Shown here piece by piece: positions 22,801 through 32,207 of a stretch of DNA of 64,000 nucleotides. This DNA is from Bursaphelenchus xylophilus. Lineage: Eukaryota; Nematoda; Chromadorea; Rhabditida; Aphelenchoididae. Position 1 is the first letter of the stretch. Each line of letters opens with the position of its first letter. Both the position numbers and the translations under genes were made by a program. The stretch is taken from the NCBI GenBank assembly GCA_904066235.2, contig CAJFCV020000005.1, forward strand, positions 2,728,001 through 2,792,000, in the 5' to 3' direction. The notes beneath the pieces were generated by a model, which was given only the letters and a program-made list of their open reading frames with translations, was not told the DNA's origin and did no database searches.

Positions 22801-23563
22801 ATCACCATCACCAGGAAAATATCAACTTGAGAGCCGCGTTTGTTCATGTTCTCGGTGATCTGGTGCAATCGATGGGCGTTCTATTGGCGGCCGTTATCAT
22901 CAAGTTTACTGGTTTTACGTTGGCCGATCCAATTTGCACATTTTTGTTTGGAGTTTTGGTTTTGGTAAGGAATTTTGCGATTTTATCAAAATTTCTGAGA
23001 TTGGCGAGGTGCGCCCTAGGCTAGAAGTTGAGTATTTTTCGTTTTTTAAGCTAAAATACGGTATTTTATTGATTTTTGTCAAAAAATGAATCGTGTGTCT
23101 GAATAGTCTAGTGGATGTTTTGTTTCCCTAGTAATCAAAAGGACGCGAGTTCGATTCCGGCTGGGCGCAAAAGTCAAAATACGCTAATTTAATGGGGAAA
23201 ATGGCTCTAAATAGGCTCGAAATGATCCCCAAATTTTAGCTGACCACCCACGGCATCTTCAAAGATACGATTTTGGTCCTAATGGAGGCCACTCCCAATC
23301 ACGTCTCCATGAATAAAGTTCATGAAGATCTGACTTCAATTGATGGCGTCTCAAGTATCCACTCGCTGCGAATTTGGTCGCTAAAGCTTGATTCGACCGC
23401 AATCTCCGTCCACTTGGATATTCAGCCGGGTGCGGACGTGAGTGCGGTGGTTCGACAGGCCCAACATAAACTGCAACATGAACATGGAATTGATTACATT
23501 ACTGTGCAAGCGCAATGTTCGTTGAGCAACGCGAGCAGCGAGGTGCAGTTGCTGGGAGTTTAG
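16747..23563 (+). CDS. CDF/SLC30 (ZnT-type) zinc transporter, complete six-exon gene
   Basis: Exons are 16747-16812, 19302-19441, 21774-22092, 22403-22526, 22696-22964 and 23240-23563. Phases match at every junction and give 413 residues, normal for a ZnT protein. Cation diffusion facilitators exchange Zn2+ for H+ out of the cytosol into vesicles or across the plasma membrane, and act as dimers. Six hydrophobic helices are visible, starting near residues 74, 99, 128, 178, 262 and 294. Two HxxxD pairs, H107/D111 in TM2 and H267/D271 in TM5, form the family's transport-site zinc ligands. A His-rich loop (about 204-255) lies between TM4 and TM5, and residues 307-413 form the cytosolic domain. 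An N-terminal H52-C53 sits where vertebrate ZnT2/3/4/8 have an HCH motif. I see a ZnT2/3/8-like (worm CDF-2/TTM-1-like) member but cannot choose the orthologue. Introns 1 and 2 (about 2.4 kb each) are full of repeats; the others are short. Confidence 0.93.
17500..17835. repeat. Family E cluster in transporter intron 1
   Basis: Seven GCAC-N-GTGC sites, including the module from CGGCGACATGCACTGTGC to GCACAATGCAAACGC. Confidence 0.8.
18508..18763. repeat. Family E fold-back in transporter intron 1
   Basis: Ends ACGCTTTTTCAAAAGTGC and GCACTTTTGAAAAAGCGT are inverted. Three exact sites and one variant inside. Directly followed by the family A variant at 18765. Confidence 0.8.
18765..18918. mobile_element. 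Family A MITE, variant core, in transporter intron 1
   Basis: GGTCTGTCGGGAAAAAAACG to TTATTTTCCCGACAGACTG, with the CGGCGGATCGTCGCGCC core also seen at 3771-3927. It abuts a family E fold-back. Confidence 0.85.
19302..19441 (+). CDS. Zinc transporter exon 2 (cytosolic N-terminus)
   Basis: Follows TCTCTTTTCAG and ends at GTGAGT in phase 2. Encodes residues 23-68, beginning ELNNPEP and including KHCDYEMAF. The sequence is well-mixed coding sequence in AT-rich surroundings. An internal Met (39) could allow a shorter product, but the frame is open through the whole exon. Confidence 0.85.
19605..19852. repeat. Family E module in transporter intron 2
   Basis: CGCACAGTGCAG, then TTCGGCGACATGC, TTTGCACTGTGCAATTTC, GGCTGTCGCACCC and TGCACAGTGCAAACGCC. 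Confidence 0.8.
20130..20330 (+). mobile_element. Solo mariner-like end
   Basis: Begins at a TA followed by CAGGGTGGTTCAGC, a typical mariner-type terminus, different from the neighbouring 20468 element. No inverted partner was found in the window, so it appears truncated on its right. Confidence 0.45.
20468..21764. mobile_element. Tc1/mariner-type element, 1,297 bp, in zinc transporter intron 2
   Basis: Ends are CAGGGTGCGCCAAAA and TTTTGGCGCACCCTG, in inverted orientation and flanked by TA on both sides (20466-20467, 21765-21766). Size and ends suit a full-length mariner. The transposase frame on the minus strand is decayed. Confidence 0.85.
21094..21726 (-). pseudogene. Decayed mariner-type transposase, DNA-binding half
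   Basis: The 210-codon minus-strand frame contains a helix-turn-helix-like stretch with FSRKKI and RTTVTRT, then [14 protein letters not shown] and [15 protein letters not shown]. This is the arrangement of the paired-like DNA-binding region of Tc1/mariner transposases, with the GRPK hook between its two subdomains. After NIS the frame degenerates: a weak [11 protein letters not shown] remains, and no DDD/E catalytic triad can be found downstream in the element. It is judged inactive. Confidence 0.75.
21774..22092 (+). CDS. Zinc transporter exon 3 (TM1-TM3)
   Basis: Follows TGTATTTTCAG. The first base completes Arg69, and the exon ends in phase 0 at a GTAAGC donor. It carries TM1, TM2 with H107/D111 and TM3. 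The region is conserved in character and high in GC, with codon choice unlike the intron around it. A mariner-type element ends only 9 bases before the exon's first base. Confidence 0.95.
22403..22526 (+). CDS. Zinc transporter exon 4 (TM4 and start of His loop)
   Basis: Follows CACCTTTTTTCAG and ends in phase 1 at GTAAGA. Encodes residues 176-216: TM4 followed by [14 protein letters not shown], the start of the metal-binding loop. Confidence 0.93.
22696..22964 (+). CDS. Zinc transporter exon 5 (His-rich loop, TM5, start of TM6)
   Basis: Follows TATAAATTTCAG and completes Gly217. Encodes residues 218-306: the remaining His-rich loop ([11 protein letters not shown]), TM5 with H267/D271, and the TM6 start. 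Ends in phase 0 at GTAAGG. Confidence 0.95.
23095..23169 (+). tRNA. tRNA-like relic in transporter intron 5
   Basis: TAGTCTAGTGGAT resembles an A box and GAGTTCGATTCC a B box, with tRNA-like spacing. The acceptor stem does not pair well, so it is probably a pseudogene. Confidence 0.35.
23240..23563 (+). CDS. Zinc transporter exon 6 (end of TM6, cytosolic domain, stop)
   Basis: Follows CCCAAATTTTAG and is in phase 0. Encodes residues 307-413. LMEATP and the segment [10 protein letters not shown] are typical of the ferredoxin-like cytosolic domain of CDF proteins, which mediates dimerisation. Stop codon TAG at 23561-23563. Confidence 0.94.
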   Translation: MTTHGIFKDTILVLMEATPNHVSMNKVHEDLTSIDGVSSIHSLRIWSLKLDSTAISVHLDIQPGADVSAVVRQAQHKLQHEHGIDYITVQAQCSLSNASSEVQLLGV

Positions 23564-24180
23564 AGAGTCTATAGAGCATACTGTAGAATTTAACACGTAT
23601 TTAAGCCATCTCTCCTGCATTTATATACATAGAATACTGGAATTTTCGATTTACCGACAAAAAGTCAATGTAATTTTTTTTTGTTTTTTTTTCTAAAATG
23701 CGTTTTTATTATGTCTGTCTTGTAAATTAACTATGTTTCGCTAAAAAATTTTTCTCTTTTTTTATATTTTTTGTCATCAAAAATAATTAAAATTTAGTCT
23801 AGTCGGGTAAATTCACTGCTAAAATTTCTTCACAGTTTTAAGATTATGAAATTTTCAAATTTTTTTCAGTATTTCAGCTGCTTATTCAAAATATCGTATT
23901 TTACCCAATTTTCAAGAATTTTAATTTTTGCTTTACATTTTTTTCAGTCTAAAATGTCATATATACATATCCCACTCTTCTTGCACGCCTTCTACCGTCT
24001 TCCATATCAAAACTCTGTTTGACCGGTGCAATATTGCTAAACTTGTATCATATCACCCGATTTTTTCTTGGCAAACTTCATTTTGTAAATGCATTTATAA
24101 ATTGTATTATTGATGAATGAACTTGAAAATAAAAAATTTTACAAATTTCATGGAAGAAGCTAAAGAAAAAAGTAAAATTC
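23564..24180. other. 3' UTR and downstream of zinc transporter
   Basis: AT-rich DNA with no coding signal. No AATAAA lies close behind the stop codon; the first clear one is near 24126, so the polyadenylation site is not determined. Confidence 0.4.
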
Positions 24181-24181
24181 A

Positions 24182-24869
24182 CAGGGGAAGTTCCCCAAGT
24201 GCAATGCTCAGATTTTTTTTTAATTTTGCACACGTGTTGGGCATCAACTATATATCAATTCCTGAAAGTTTTAGCTTGCGCTTTGCAAACGCCGCCAATA
24301 TATTCAACGATCTTTGCGGCCGAGAGAGCACACAAAACGTGGAGAGCGAAAGAGAAAAACGATTTTTGGCCATAACTTCGCTAGTTTCGCGCGCAAAAAA
24401 TCAATTTTTTGTGGAAATATTACCCTCTATGGTAGAAATAGGCAAAGCACGTCAATCCAGCGCATTTCCTGAACCGTTTCGAAATTTCGTATCGTTTTCA
24501 TTGATTTAAAAGAAAGACGAAATGTCGCGAAATTATCGGCACTTTTTCTCGCCCGAAGTAATTGTTTTTTCTCGAAAAGGAACAAGAAAGACAAAAAAAT
24601 GCTTTTCATCGGATTGTGACATTTCGTTTTGAACAAATCACCAAAAGGGGCGGGAATTTTTTTGTTCTATTTTGGATTGACGTGCGCAGAACTTTCGCGC
24701 CGAAATTCGGTGAAAAAGTATCAAATTTTCGTCCACTTTTGATCTAAAAATCTCGGTTATCTCTGCAAAGCGCGAGCTAGGATTCTCGAATATATCTTAG
24801 AAAAAATTATTCTAAATTTGTGCCAAGTTTCATCAAAATCTGAGCGTCGCACTTGGGGTACTTCCTTTC
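24182..24869 (+). mobile_element. Family C element carrying a nested small MITE
   Basis: CAGGGGAAGTTCCCCAAGTG to CACTTGGGGTACTTCC. The body is interrupted at about 24445-24692 by an unrelated palindromic insert. Confidence 0.8.
24445..24692. mobile_element. Small MITE nested in family C
   Basis: Ends are GCACGTCAATCCA and TGGATTGACGTGC in inverted orientation, with ACATTTCGT/ACGAAATGT-type inner pairing. The flanks rejoin to the family C consensus. Confidence 0.75.
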
Positions 24870-24989
24870 TAAGCCATGTGTTAAAATATTCCTAAATGAC
24901 GCTTTCAGCTAACCAGAGGGATTTTTAAGCCTGGAATGGCAAAGAATTACTATCATACCATTTTTCGGTACTTGAGGAACATGTTGAGA

Positions 24990-25160
24990 TGTAATTTTTC
25001 CAGAAAAAAAATAAAAAAATTTCATCCAAAATTGGCGACGTTATGGCCAAAAAGTGTTTCTCTGACCGCTCTCCGCATTCTGCGTACTCTCTCTGCCGCA
25101 AAGATCGTTGAATATTTTGGCTGGTCCTGCAAAGCGCGAGCTAAAACTTTCAGGAATTGA
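24990..25160 (-). mobile_element. Family C fragment (reverse)
   Basis: GTTATGGCCAAAAAGTG, TCTCTGACCGCTCTCCGC and GCAAAGCGCGAGCTAAAAC match the reverse of the family body; both ends missing. Confidence 0.7.
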
Positions 25161-25166
25161 TACTTA

Positions 25167-25615
25167 CAAGGGAAGTACCCCAAGTGCGACGCTCAGATTT
25201 TCTTTAAATTTTGCACACACGTGGGGAATAGACTAAATATCAATTCCTGAAAGTTTTAGCTCGCGCTTTGCAGGCGCCGCCGAGATATCGAACGATTTAT
25301 GCCGCCGAGAGAGCACGCTAAGCGTGGAGAGCGGTCAGAGAGAAAAACGCTTTTTGGCCATAACTTTGGCAGTTTCGTGCGGAAAAATCTGATTTTTTGT
25401 AGAAACATTATCCTTTACGGTAGAAATAGGCATAAAACTTTTCGTGCCGAAATTCGGCAAAAAGTCCTAAATTTTCGACGACTTTCTATCTCAAAATCTC
25501 GGTTGTTTCTGCAAAGCGCGAGCTCGGATTCCCGCATATATCTTAGAAAAAATTATTCTAAATTTGCGCCAAGTTTCATCAAAATCTGAGCGTCGCACTT
25601 GGGGTACTTCCCCTG
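25167..25615 (+). mobile_element. Family C TIR element, 449 bp, intact
   Basis: CAAGGGAAGTACCCC to GGGGTACTTCCCCTG, flanked by TTA (25164-25166 and 25616-25618). A second right-end fragment follows to 25687. Confidence 0.9.
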
Positions 25616-26049
25616 TTAGTTCATGACCGACGTGTGTGCAAAATTGAAAGAAAATCTGAGCGTCGCGCTTGGGGTACTTCCCTTGTCAGTTCGGCAATAC
25701 GACTATATTAAAGTTGATTTGTTGGAAGCCCACCGGAATTATTGAAATTTCATATTTTTTATGATAAACTGCTGTTTTCCAAATAAAATTTCCAATACAT
25801 GCCCAATCCTCTTTTTGACTCTTGAATGTCTTGTTTACGGAAGCGTTCAGACGCCACATTTCCCATCTATTACTTTTTATTTCAATTAAAATGCCACATT
25901 TGCCGAGAAAAATGAGGCGTCTGGCCGTTATATTCGTTTTTTTGATTGAACTGGCCACAGCTTCCGCCAACAAAATCTGAGGTAAACAAGAGGTCAAAGA
26001 GATTAATAACCATCTGTAAAATGGATGACAAAAAACTTGACATGGCTCA

Positions 26050-26507
26050 CAGGGGAAGTAGCCCAAGTGCGACTCTCAGATTTTGGTGAAACTTGGCACA
26101 AATTTAGAATATTTTTTTCTAAAAAATATGAAAGAATTCTAGCTCACACTTTGCAAAAACAACCGAGGTTTTTAAATCGAAAGTTGGCGAAAATTTGACA
26201 ATTTTTTCCAAATTTCGGCACAAAAAATTCCATGTCTATTCCTACCATACAGGGTAATGTTTCCACAAAAAATGAATTTTTTCCGCACGAAACTAACAAA
26301 GTTATGGCTAAAAAGAATTTTTTCTCTGACTAGTCATGACTGCTCTCCGCGTTTAGTGTGCTCTCTCGGCGGCAAAGATCGTTCAATATCTCGGCGGCGC
26401 TTGCAAAGCGAGAGCTAAAGCTTTTAGGAATTGATATTTAGTTTATGCCCGACATGTGTGCAAAATCTAAAGAAAATCTGAGCGTTGCACTTGGGGTGCT
26501 TCCATTG
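26050..26507 (-). mobile_element. Family C TIR element, 458 bp
   Basis: CAGGGGAAGTAGCCCAAGTG to CACTTGGGGTGCTTCCATTG, flanked by TCA on both sides. The body is in the reverse orientation to 25167. Confidence 0.88.
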
Positions 26508-26790
26508 TCAATGAAGGACAAATTTGGTACTTCTCTAGAGCCGGAAAATGGCCCAGTCCGTTTCAAATTTTCGTTGGCCCGGCCTTCCCCGCTAGATGTA
26601 AGGCCCGGCGTTTCCTGCCAGACCAGCCCGAAGGCCACGTCTACATGGATCAGACTTTTTTATGGCCATTCCCGAGCTATGCGTGATATTTTGGCTCATA
26701 TTTTTCCATGTAGTAAATACAAATTTTAATGCCCGATTTAAGCCTTTTTCTCTCTGCTTCTTGAATATTCTCTTTTTTGCGATCGCTGTA

Positions 26791-27043
26791 CAGTGGCGGA
26801 CCTGATCCGTTGGCCAAAAACGTACCATTTTGCATCCGGGAAGTATCAAAAATGCATCAAAGTACCTCCCTCTCCAAGTGGAAAAAACTCCGATTTCAAA
26901 ACCGCGCCTGCTCTTTTTGTGAGAGAAAGGGTTCAAAACGGAGTTTTTTTAGTTTGGAGAAGGAGGCATTTTGCCACATTTTTTATACTTTCCGGATGCA
27001 AAATGATACGTTTTTTTGCCACTGGATAAAATCGCTCACTCTG
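26791..27043. mobile_element. Family B TA-element
   Basis: CAGTGGCGGACCTGATCC to a right end GCTCACTCTG flanked by TA. Body has GGGAAGTATCAAAAATGC and CCTCCCTCTCCAAGTG. Confidence 0.85.
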
Positions 27044-27045
27044 TA

Positions 27046-27832
27046 TATCCCAAGTGGTTTTTACGGACAAAAAAAGCGTTTTCTAACATTTCCTGTGACT
27101 TTTTTGGCCATCCAAGAGGAAAAAATCGTACCCGAAAAAACACAGCCCAGCATGAGCCTGTTCTCATCGGTCATCGCATGAAAATCCATCTCCAACGGTT
27201 AGTTTTATGGGTTTCTTGACGAAAACACCAGCTGACATTTATCCACAGCCATTGGAAATGAACGCAACATGTGAATTTTTATTACGTCTGATCTGCAGAC
27301 GGTAATTTCCTTAAAGTTTTATTTTTATGGGCTTTCAAGCAGGAGGAACTCAATCACGAGTCAGGCTATGTAATTTCCTGTTTTGGTATTACATGATGTG
27401 GTAAATATACCATCTCTACACAAAGGCCAAGCCATTGTACAGATGTTATAGCCTTGTTTTCTCCAAGGTGTTGTATTTGCCATAATGTTTTGATTGCTTT
27501 AATAAATCACGGTCTTGTTATTTGCAGAATAGTAACCTTTACAGGTTGTTGACCCGTGCCGACGCAAAGGCGATACCGCTTTTTATGGTTGGTAAACATG
27601 TTTATTACGATTGTGGTCGAGTATTTATTACAAACATTTCTGGATGGGCAAAGTTTTGGTGAAAATCCAAGCTATGTGGAACGGAGAACAATGCGTCAGA
27701 AGGTGTGTCATTTCAGGGATGAAAACAATTAGGCTTGGCTAGGGGAGGAGGGAGTAGGTACCTTATTAATCCTTCCCTCCAAGGCTGTGGGTTTTCGGTC
27801 AATGGTAAGGGGAGAACAAGGTATCTTTTTTA
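27046..27832. other. Gene-free, repeat-poor DNA
   Basis: Nothing recognised; moderate GC at 27540-27800. Confidence 0.35.
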
Positions 27833-28014
27833 CAAGAAAAATACTTCTATGGGGTGTGGAGTTACAGGTCGAGACATATATCAAAAAAATCGCAAAATTT
27901 TTCTGATTCAGAATATGTAAAAGTTAGCTGCCCAATTTTAGTCTTTCAACACGTTTTATTAATATTATAAATCTATATATTTCTCGAGGAAAAAGATCGG
28001 CGGAAACAGAAACG

Positions 28015-28168
28015 CATTCTCTCGGGAAGTGTACAAACCAACCCTCACCAAATGGCAAGTGTTATACACCATTGGAAAGCCCTTGAAAAATGGTGCAAGA
28101 CACCATTTTCATTTTTTGCAGAATGCCTCAGGGCAAAGAAATATAAACGGTTCATCACTTCCCTAGTC
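28015..28168. mobile_element. Family H insert, nested in family D
   Basis: GGGAAGTGTACAAACCAACC to TCATCACTTCCCTAG. Internal CACCAAATGGCAAGTG, and CATTTTTTGCAGAATGCC. Other copies: 38548-38658 (partial) and 39732-39853 (reverse). Confidence 0.75.
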
Positions 28169-28181
28169 TCTATCGAAAGAG

Positions 28182-28262
28182 AGCGGTGTGGCCGAGTGGT
28201 CAGAGCGCTAGACTGAGAATCCGATGGGAAACGGTCCCACGGGTTCGAACCCTTTTGCCGCT
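28182..28262 (+). tRNA. tRNA-like sequence, class II shape (variable arm), anticodon GAG by position
   Basis: The acceptor AGCGGTG pairs with TGCCGCT (G-U pairs included). A box GTGGCCGAGTGG and B box GGTTCGAACCC are present. A variable arm TGGG/CCCA is visible. The anticodon stem CTAGA/TCCGA pairs poorly, so it may be a pseudogene. It resembles Ser/Leu tRNAs. Confidence 0.55.
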
Positions 28263-29073
28263 GAACTCTTTTTTTACATTGTAAGACGAAGTTTTAATGA
28301 AATTTGATATTTTAAGCCTTGTCAGGATGCCAGAGTTTATTTTAGCTCAAAAGAAATTTTTTGAATTGGTAGAAACTTGGTCAAAAAGGAAGGCATTTGC
28401 GTGGTGTTGCGAGAAAAGTTCTGACGGTTTTTTGCCCTTACAAAGCAAAATTAGGCAGCTAATTTTTACATATTCTAAATCAGTAAAATTTTGCGATTTG
28501 TTGATATATGTTTGAATATATGTTTTTTGATATATACCTCCATATCCCATAGAAGTGCATATTTTCCTTGTTACACGGAAAAGCAGACTTCAAAAGCCCC
28601 CAGACCGGCCTAATCGCTTCGGCCGAGCCATGAATGCTTCCCCTTTCTTCAACATAATTTCATTTCTGACTTGCGTAATCTTCTAGCCGACTGAAGTAAT
28701 CTGGTTGTTTTGCTTCCGCAAAATTGTTGTTTATGATGCCGTCTGATGAAAATTTCTTTCTGCAAAACAGTACTTCCTTGTATTTGTGCGGCTGTTTTCA
28801 TAACAAATTACCGTCTGCGGGTAATTTGCAATTTTGTCGTCATTTGCAACTTTCTTTCGGTGTTTGTGAAATATCCTGGAAAAAATGCCATACACTGCTC
28901 GACAAAATTATAAATGCAGTTTTAAAATCGCTGTAACTTTTGCGGTTTTCAATAAAACAGTGCCATATTTGGCACCAATATATACCAGTGTACTATAAAT
29001 CTTGTGCCAAAAAATTATTTTGGAAAGTTTCCGCAATTTGGAAAAAAGTTGAAAAAACCGAGATTTATGTGGG

Positions 29074-29478
29074 CAGGGGAAGTACCCCAAGTGCGATGCT
29101 CAGATTTTATGTAAATTCTGAACACACTTCGAGCATATGCTACATATCAATTTCTGAAAATATTAGCTCGCGCTTTGCATGGATACTCGAGAAATTGAAC
29201 GATCTTTGCGGTCGAGAGAGCACACGAAATGCGGGGAGCGGTCAAAAAAAGTTTCTTTTGGCCATAACTTTGCTAATTTCGTGCGGAAAAAATTGATTTT
29301 TTGTGGAAATATTACTCTCTACTATACAAATAATCATGAAAATTTTCATGCCAAAATTTGAAAAAAATGTGCCATTTTTTCCTACTTTCGAAGGAAAAAT
29401 CTCGGTCATTTCTGCAAATTGCAAGCTAGAAATCTCGCATATACCTTCGAAAAGCTTATTCTAAATCTGTCCCCAAGT
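29074..29478 (+). mobile_element. Family C, right-truncated
   Basis: Starts CAGGGGAAGTACCCCAAGTGCGATGCTCAG and runs through the body. The right TIR is replaced by a family B fragment at about 29486. Confidence 0.8.
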
Positions 29479-29485
29479 TTTCCCA

Positions 29486-29712
29486 TCTTGCATCCAGGAA
29501 GTATCAAAAAATGTGGCAAAATACCTCCATCTCCATAGTGAAAAACTCCGATTTCAAAAGCTTTTTGAATTGGCTCTTTTTGCGAGTGAAAGGACGCGCT
29601 CTTCAAAACGGAGTTTTTTAGTTGGAAAGGGAGGCATTTTGCCACATTTTTTGATACTTCCCTGATGCAAAATGGTACATTCTTTGCCACTGAATCAGAT
29701 CTGTCACTGTAT
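29486..29712. mobile_element. Family B fragment; second fragment 29735-29815
   Basis: CATCCAGGAAGTATCAAAAA to GAATCAGATCTGTCACTG. A short right-arm copy follows at 29735-29815. Confidence 0.75.
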
Positions 29713-29815
29713 ATTTATAATTCAATATAAAATTGAAAAAGGAGGCATTTTGCCACATTTTTTGATACTTCCCTGATGCAAAATGGTACATTTTTTACCA
29801 CTGGACCGTCACTTT

Positions 29816-30690
29816 AAAAAAATTTTTTCAAGAAATTTCATTTTTTTTACATGTTCTCGTATTCACTCAAACTATTTATTACAGTATTTATTGACTTGTT
29901 TCTCGGAATTCCTCTGTTTGTTCTGCCCTTTTCCCATTTTTTGCCCTTTTTCCCTCTCCTTTCCATTCTTTGGTTCCACCGTTCTCTCCGATGTTTATGC
30001 ACTTCCTTGACTCCAATGTCAACATGTTTTGCCTGTTCGCGTTTCGGAAATATCCCCGGGATTTACCACGGCCATATGTTATTTTAGGCCGCTGTGAGAA
30101 TAAAAGGGTAAATAAATATAGTAATAGTCAATAGCAGATGTCATGGGTAATGTCAATTACGGAGCCCAGAGGGGATTGGGTTTGACATTTACGGGGCTGG
30201 TTATTAGTGGTGATAAAGATTACTGGCCCGGGGATTTGACGCACTTCCGTGTTTCAAGGGGTGTAATTTTGAATGGTAAATGGATAATTAGGGAGTAAGG
30301 CTAAAAATAGAAGCCTATAGTGGAGTCTCTGTGGAACGAACGCTCTCGATAACGATTCTATCCTAGAGGTCATGCAATTCAATTTTACGCCAAAATAAAC
30401 CTCTGTATAACAAAGCCCTAGCAGTCTGTCTGGAAAATAATGAGGACAATGTAGAATGCGCCAATGGCACTTAGAAAGTACATTTTTCTGGCATTGAATG
30501 CTGAAATTTGCCATTTTTCAGCAATGGTTTCCTTGCCGTACATAATAAGTATCATTACAAAATTGATATATTCTGAAGAACAAATGTGTCAGCTTGTAAG
30601 CGCAATTTTCAGATTCGCGCTACACTTCGAGGCTAGCAAGATATTGGCAAAAATGTAAGAGGCAAATCTCATTTTTTTCATTTTTTCGGA
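29816..30690. other. Gene-free, repeat-poor DNA
   Basis: Pyrimidine-rich 29880-30000, then a moderate-GC stretch 30040-30260 that matches no family; possible regulatory DNA. Confidence 0.35.
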
Positions 30691-30694
30691 CGCC

Positions 30695-31246
30695 GGTCGG
30701 CGGGAAAAAATAACTCGGAATGCTGTGCCTTGCTGAAGTGAAAAGCAATTTGATTTTGTCGCGGCACAATTCGGTTGAGCCTGAACTCTACCCCTTTTCT
30801 GAACTTTGCCCCAATTTGAACTCTACCCCTTTTTCAACTCTACCCCAAAAAAAGGCTGAACACTACCTCTTTTTTGATTTTCGCCAAAAAATCTGAACTC
30901 TACCCCTTTTTGAACACTACCCCATTTTGAAAATTGAAAAAACGAGCTGTGACATGTTATACGATGAAAATTTTTTTCAAATTGGGAAAAATGAGGTGTG
31001 ACATCTTATACGATGGAAATTTTTTTCAAATTGAGAAAAATGAGATGAGGGGTAGTGTTCAAAAAGGGGTAAAGTTCTGAAGGGGTAAAGTTCAAAAAGG
31101 GGTAGAGTTGAAAAAGGGGTAGAGTTCTGCCGCGGCCGAACTCTCCCCTTTTTCAACTCGGCCGGCCGCAACTTTTTTTCATTTTCTCGGCGGCGACGCG
31201 AGTTTTGAACCGACAGAGCGCTCATTATTTTCCCTACATTCTGATA
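30695..31246. mobile_element. Family A MITE split by a motif array
   Basis: Left half (GGCGGGAAAAAATAA ... GTCGCGGCACAATTCGG) ends near 30775 and right half (TTCATTTTCTCGGCGGCGACGC ... TTTTCCCTACATTCTG) resumes near 31178. The GAACTCTACCCC array fills the gap. Confidence 0.7.
30782..31163. repeat. GAACTCTACCCC fold-back array
   Basis: Left: GAACTCTACCCCTTTT and variants repeated at 17-25 bp spacing. Right: the reverse GGGGTAGAGTTC / GGGGTAAAGTTC repeated. A middle pair is AAATTTTTTTCAAATTG. Sits inside a family A element. Confidence 0.85.
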
Positions 31247-32207
31247 GACGAGATCATTGTCAACCAAAGAGGGCGCAAAAAGCGGAGAGCCGCTGATTGT
31301 TTTGAGTGAAAACTTTGTGACCTTTTTCAGCGATCTCTACGGTAGAAATCACGCGAAAGATCTTCATGCTAAAAATTAAATCGCAAAGAATTTTGAGTTT
31401 TTGCAAACTTTCGTTCTAAGAATCTTGGTGTTATAGTGCAAAATAGTATAATAAAATCCTATGGTGTATTCGAAGGCTGAAAAAATATTTTTTTTTATTT
31501 TTTTGCCACAAAAAATTTGTTGATTTTTGGATTTTTTAAAATTTCCGAAAATTTCAAAATCTATTTCTCAGCTGCTCACACGATCGCCAAGTCTGTCCAA
31601 ACAAAGCAAAAAAATATTTTTGTGTGTTTTTTGATCAGGGATTGGCTTATGGCTTTTTATTTGCGTTTTATTTGAGCTCAACAAAGCTATTTTTAAAAGA
31701 TTTGGGAACCCAAAACTTCTATTTTTCTGATTTTTTTCGTAGAAAAAATTTATTTTCAAGTTTTTTAAGAAAAATGCAATATTTTTGTAACTCTTTTTTA
31801 TTAGCTATTTGCAATAAAATTGCTGTTAAATCATTTTTAAGTAGTTTTATCTCGTCAAAATTTGCAAAAATATTGCCTTTCTATGCAAAAAGCTCGTTGT
31901 TTTTGATAGTTTTTTATCCAAAATATCCCAAAAGAGCCCATATTATTCATCCTGGAGCGTTCTTTGGACATCTGCTGACATTATAATTAGAAAAACAAAA
32001 GGTTCTTTTCGGAAAAAACGCATTTTTGTAAAATTTTTATTTGCTTTTTGACTTTTGTTCAAATTCAAATAAAAATGTTGATGGAGATGTTTGTTCAGAG
32101 AATATTTTAACCTCTACGAATTGCGAAATTTGTGGAATTTGAATGACTAATTTATACAATTTTTTGAGAAAATGAAGGAGGGAAATTTGTGTGTTTTTTT
32201 AGGGATA

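Larger units (their letters stand above)
27833..28570. mobile_element. Family D TIR element with tRNA-like sequence, 738 bp
   Basis: CAAGAAAAATACTTCTATGG to ATATTTTCCTTG, flanked by TTA both sides. TIRs of about 120 bp include ACAGGTCGAGACATAT and TTCTGATTCAGAATATG. It carries a family H insert (28015-28168) and a tRNA-like sequence (28182-28262). Confidence 0.88.

Noticed and set aside
30087..30094. TTTTAGGC-like telomere-type hexamer
   Set aside because: Single copy only; no tandem telomeric repeat.
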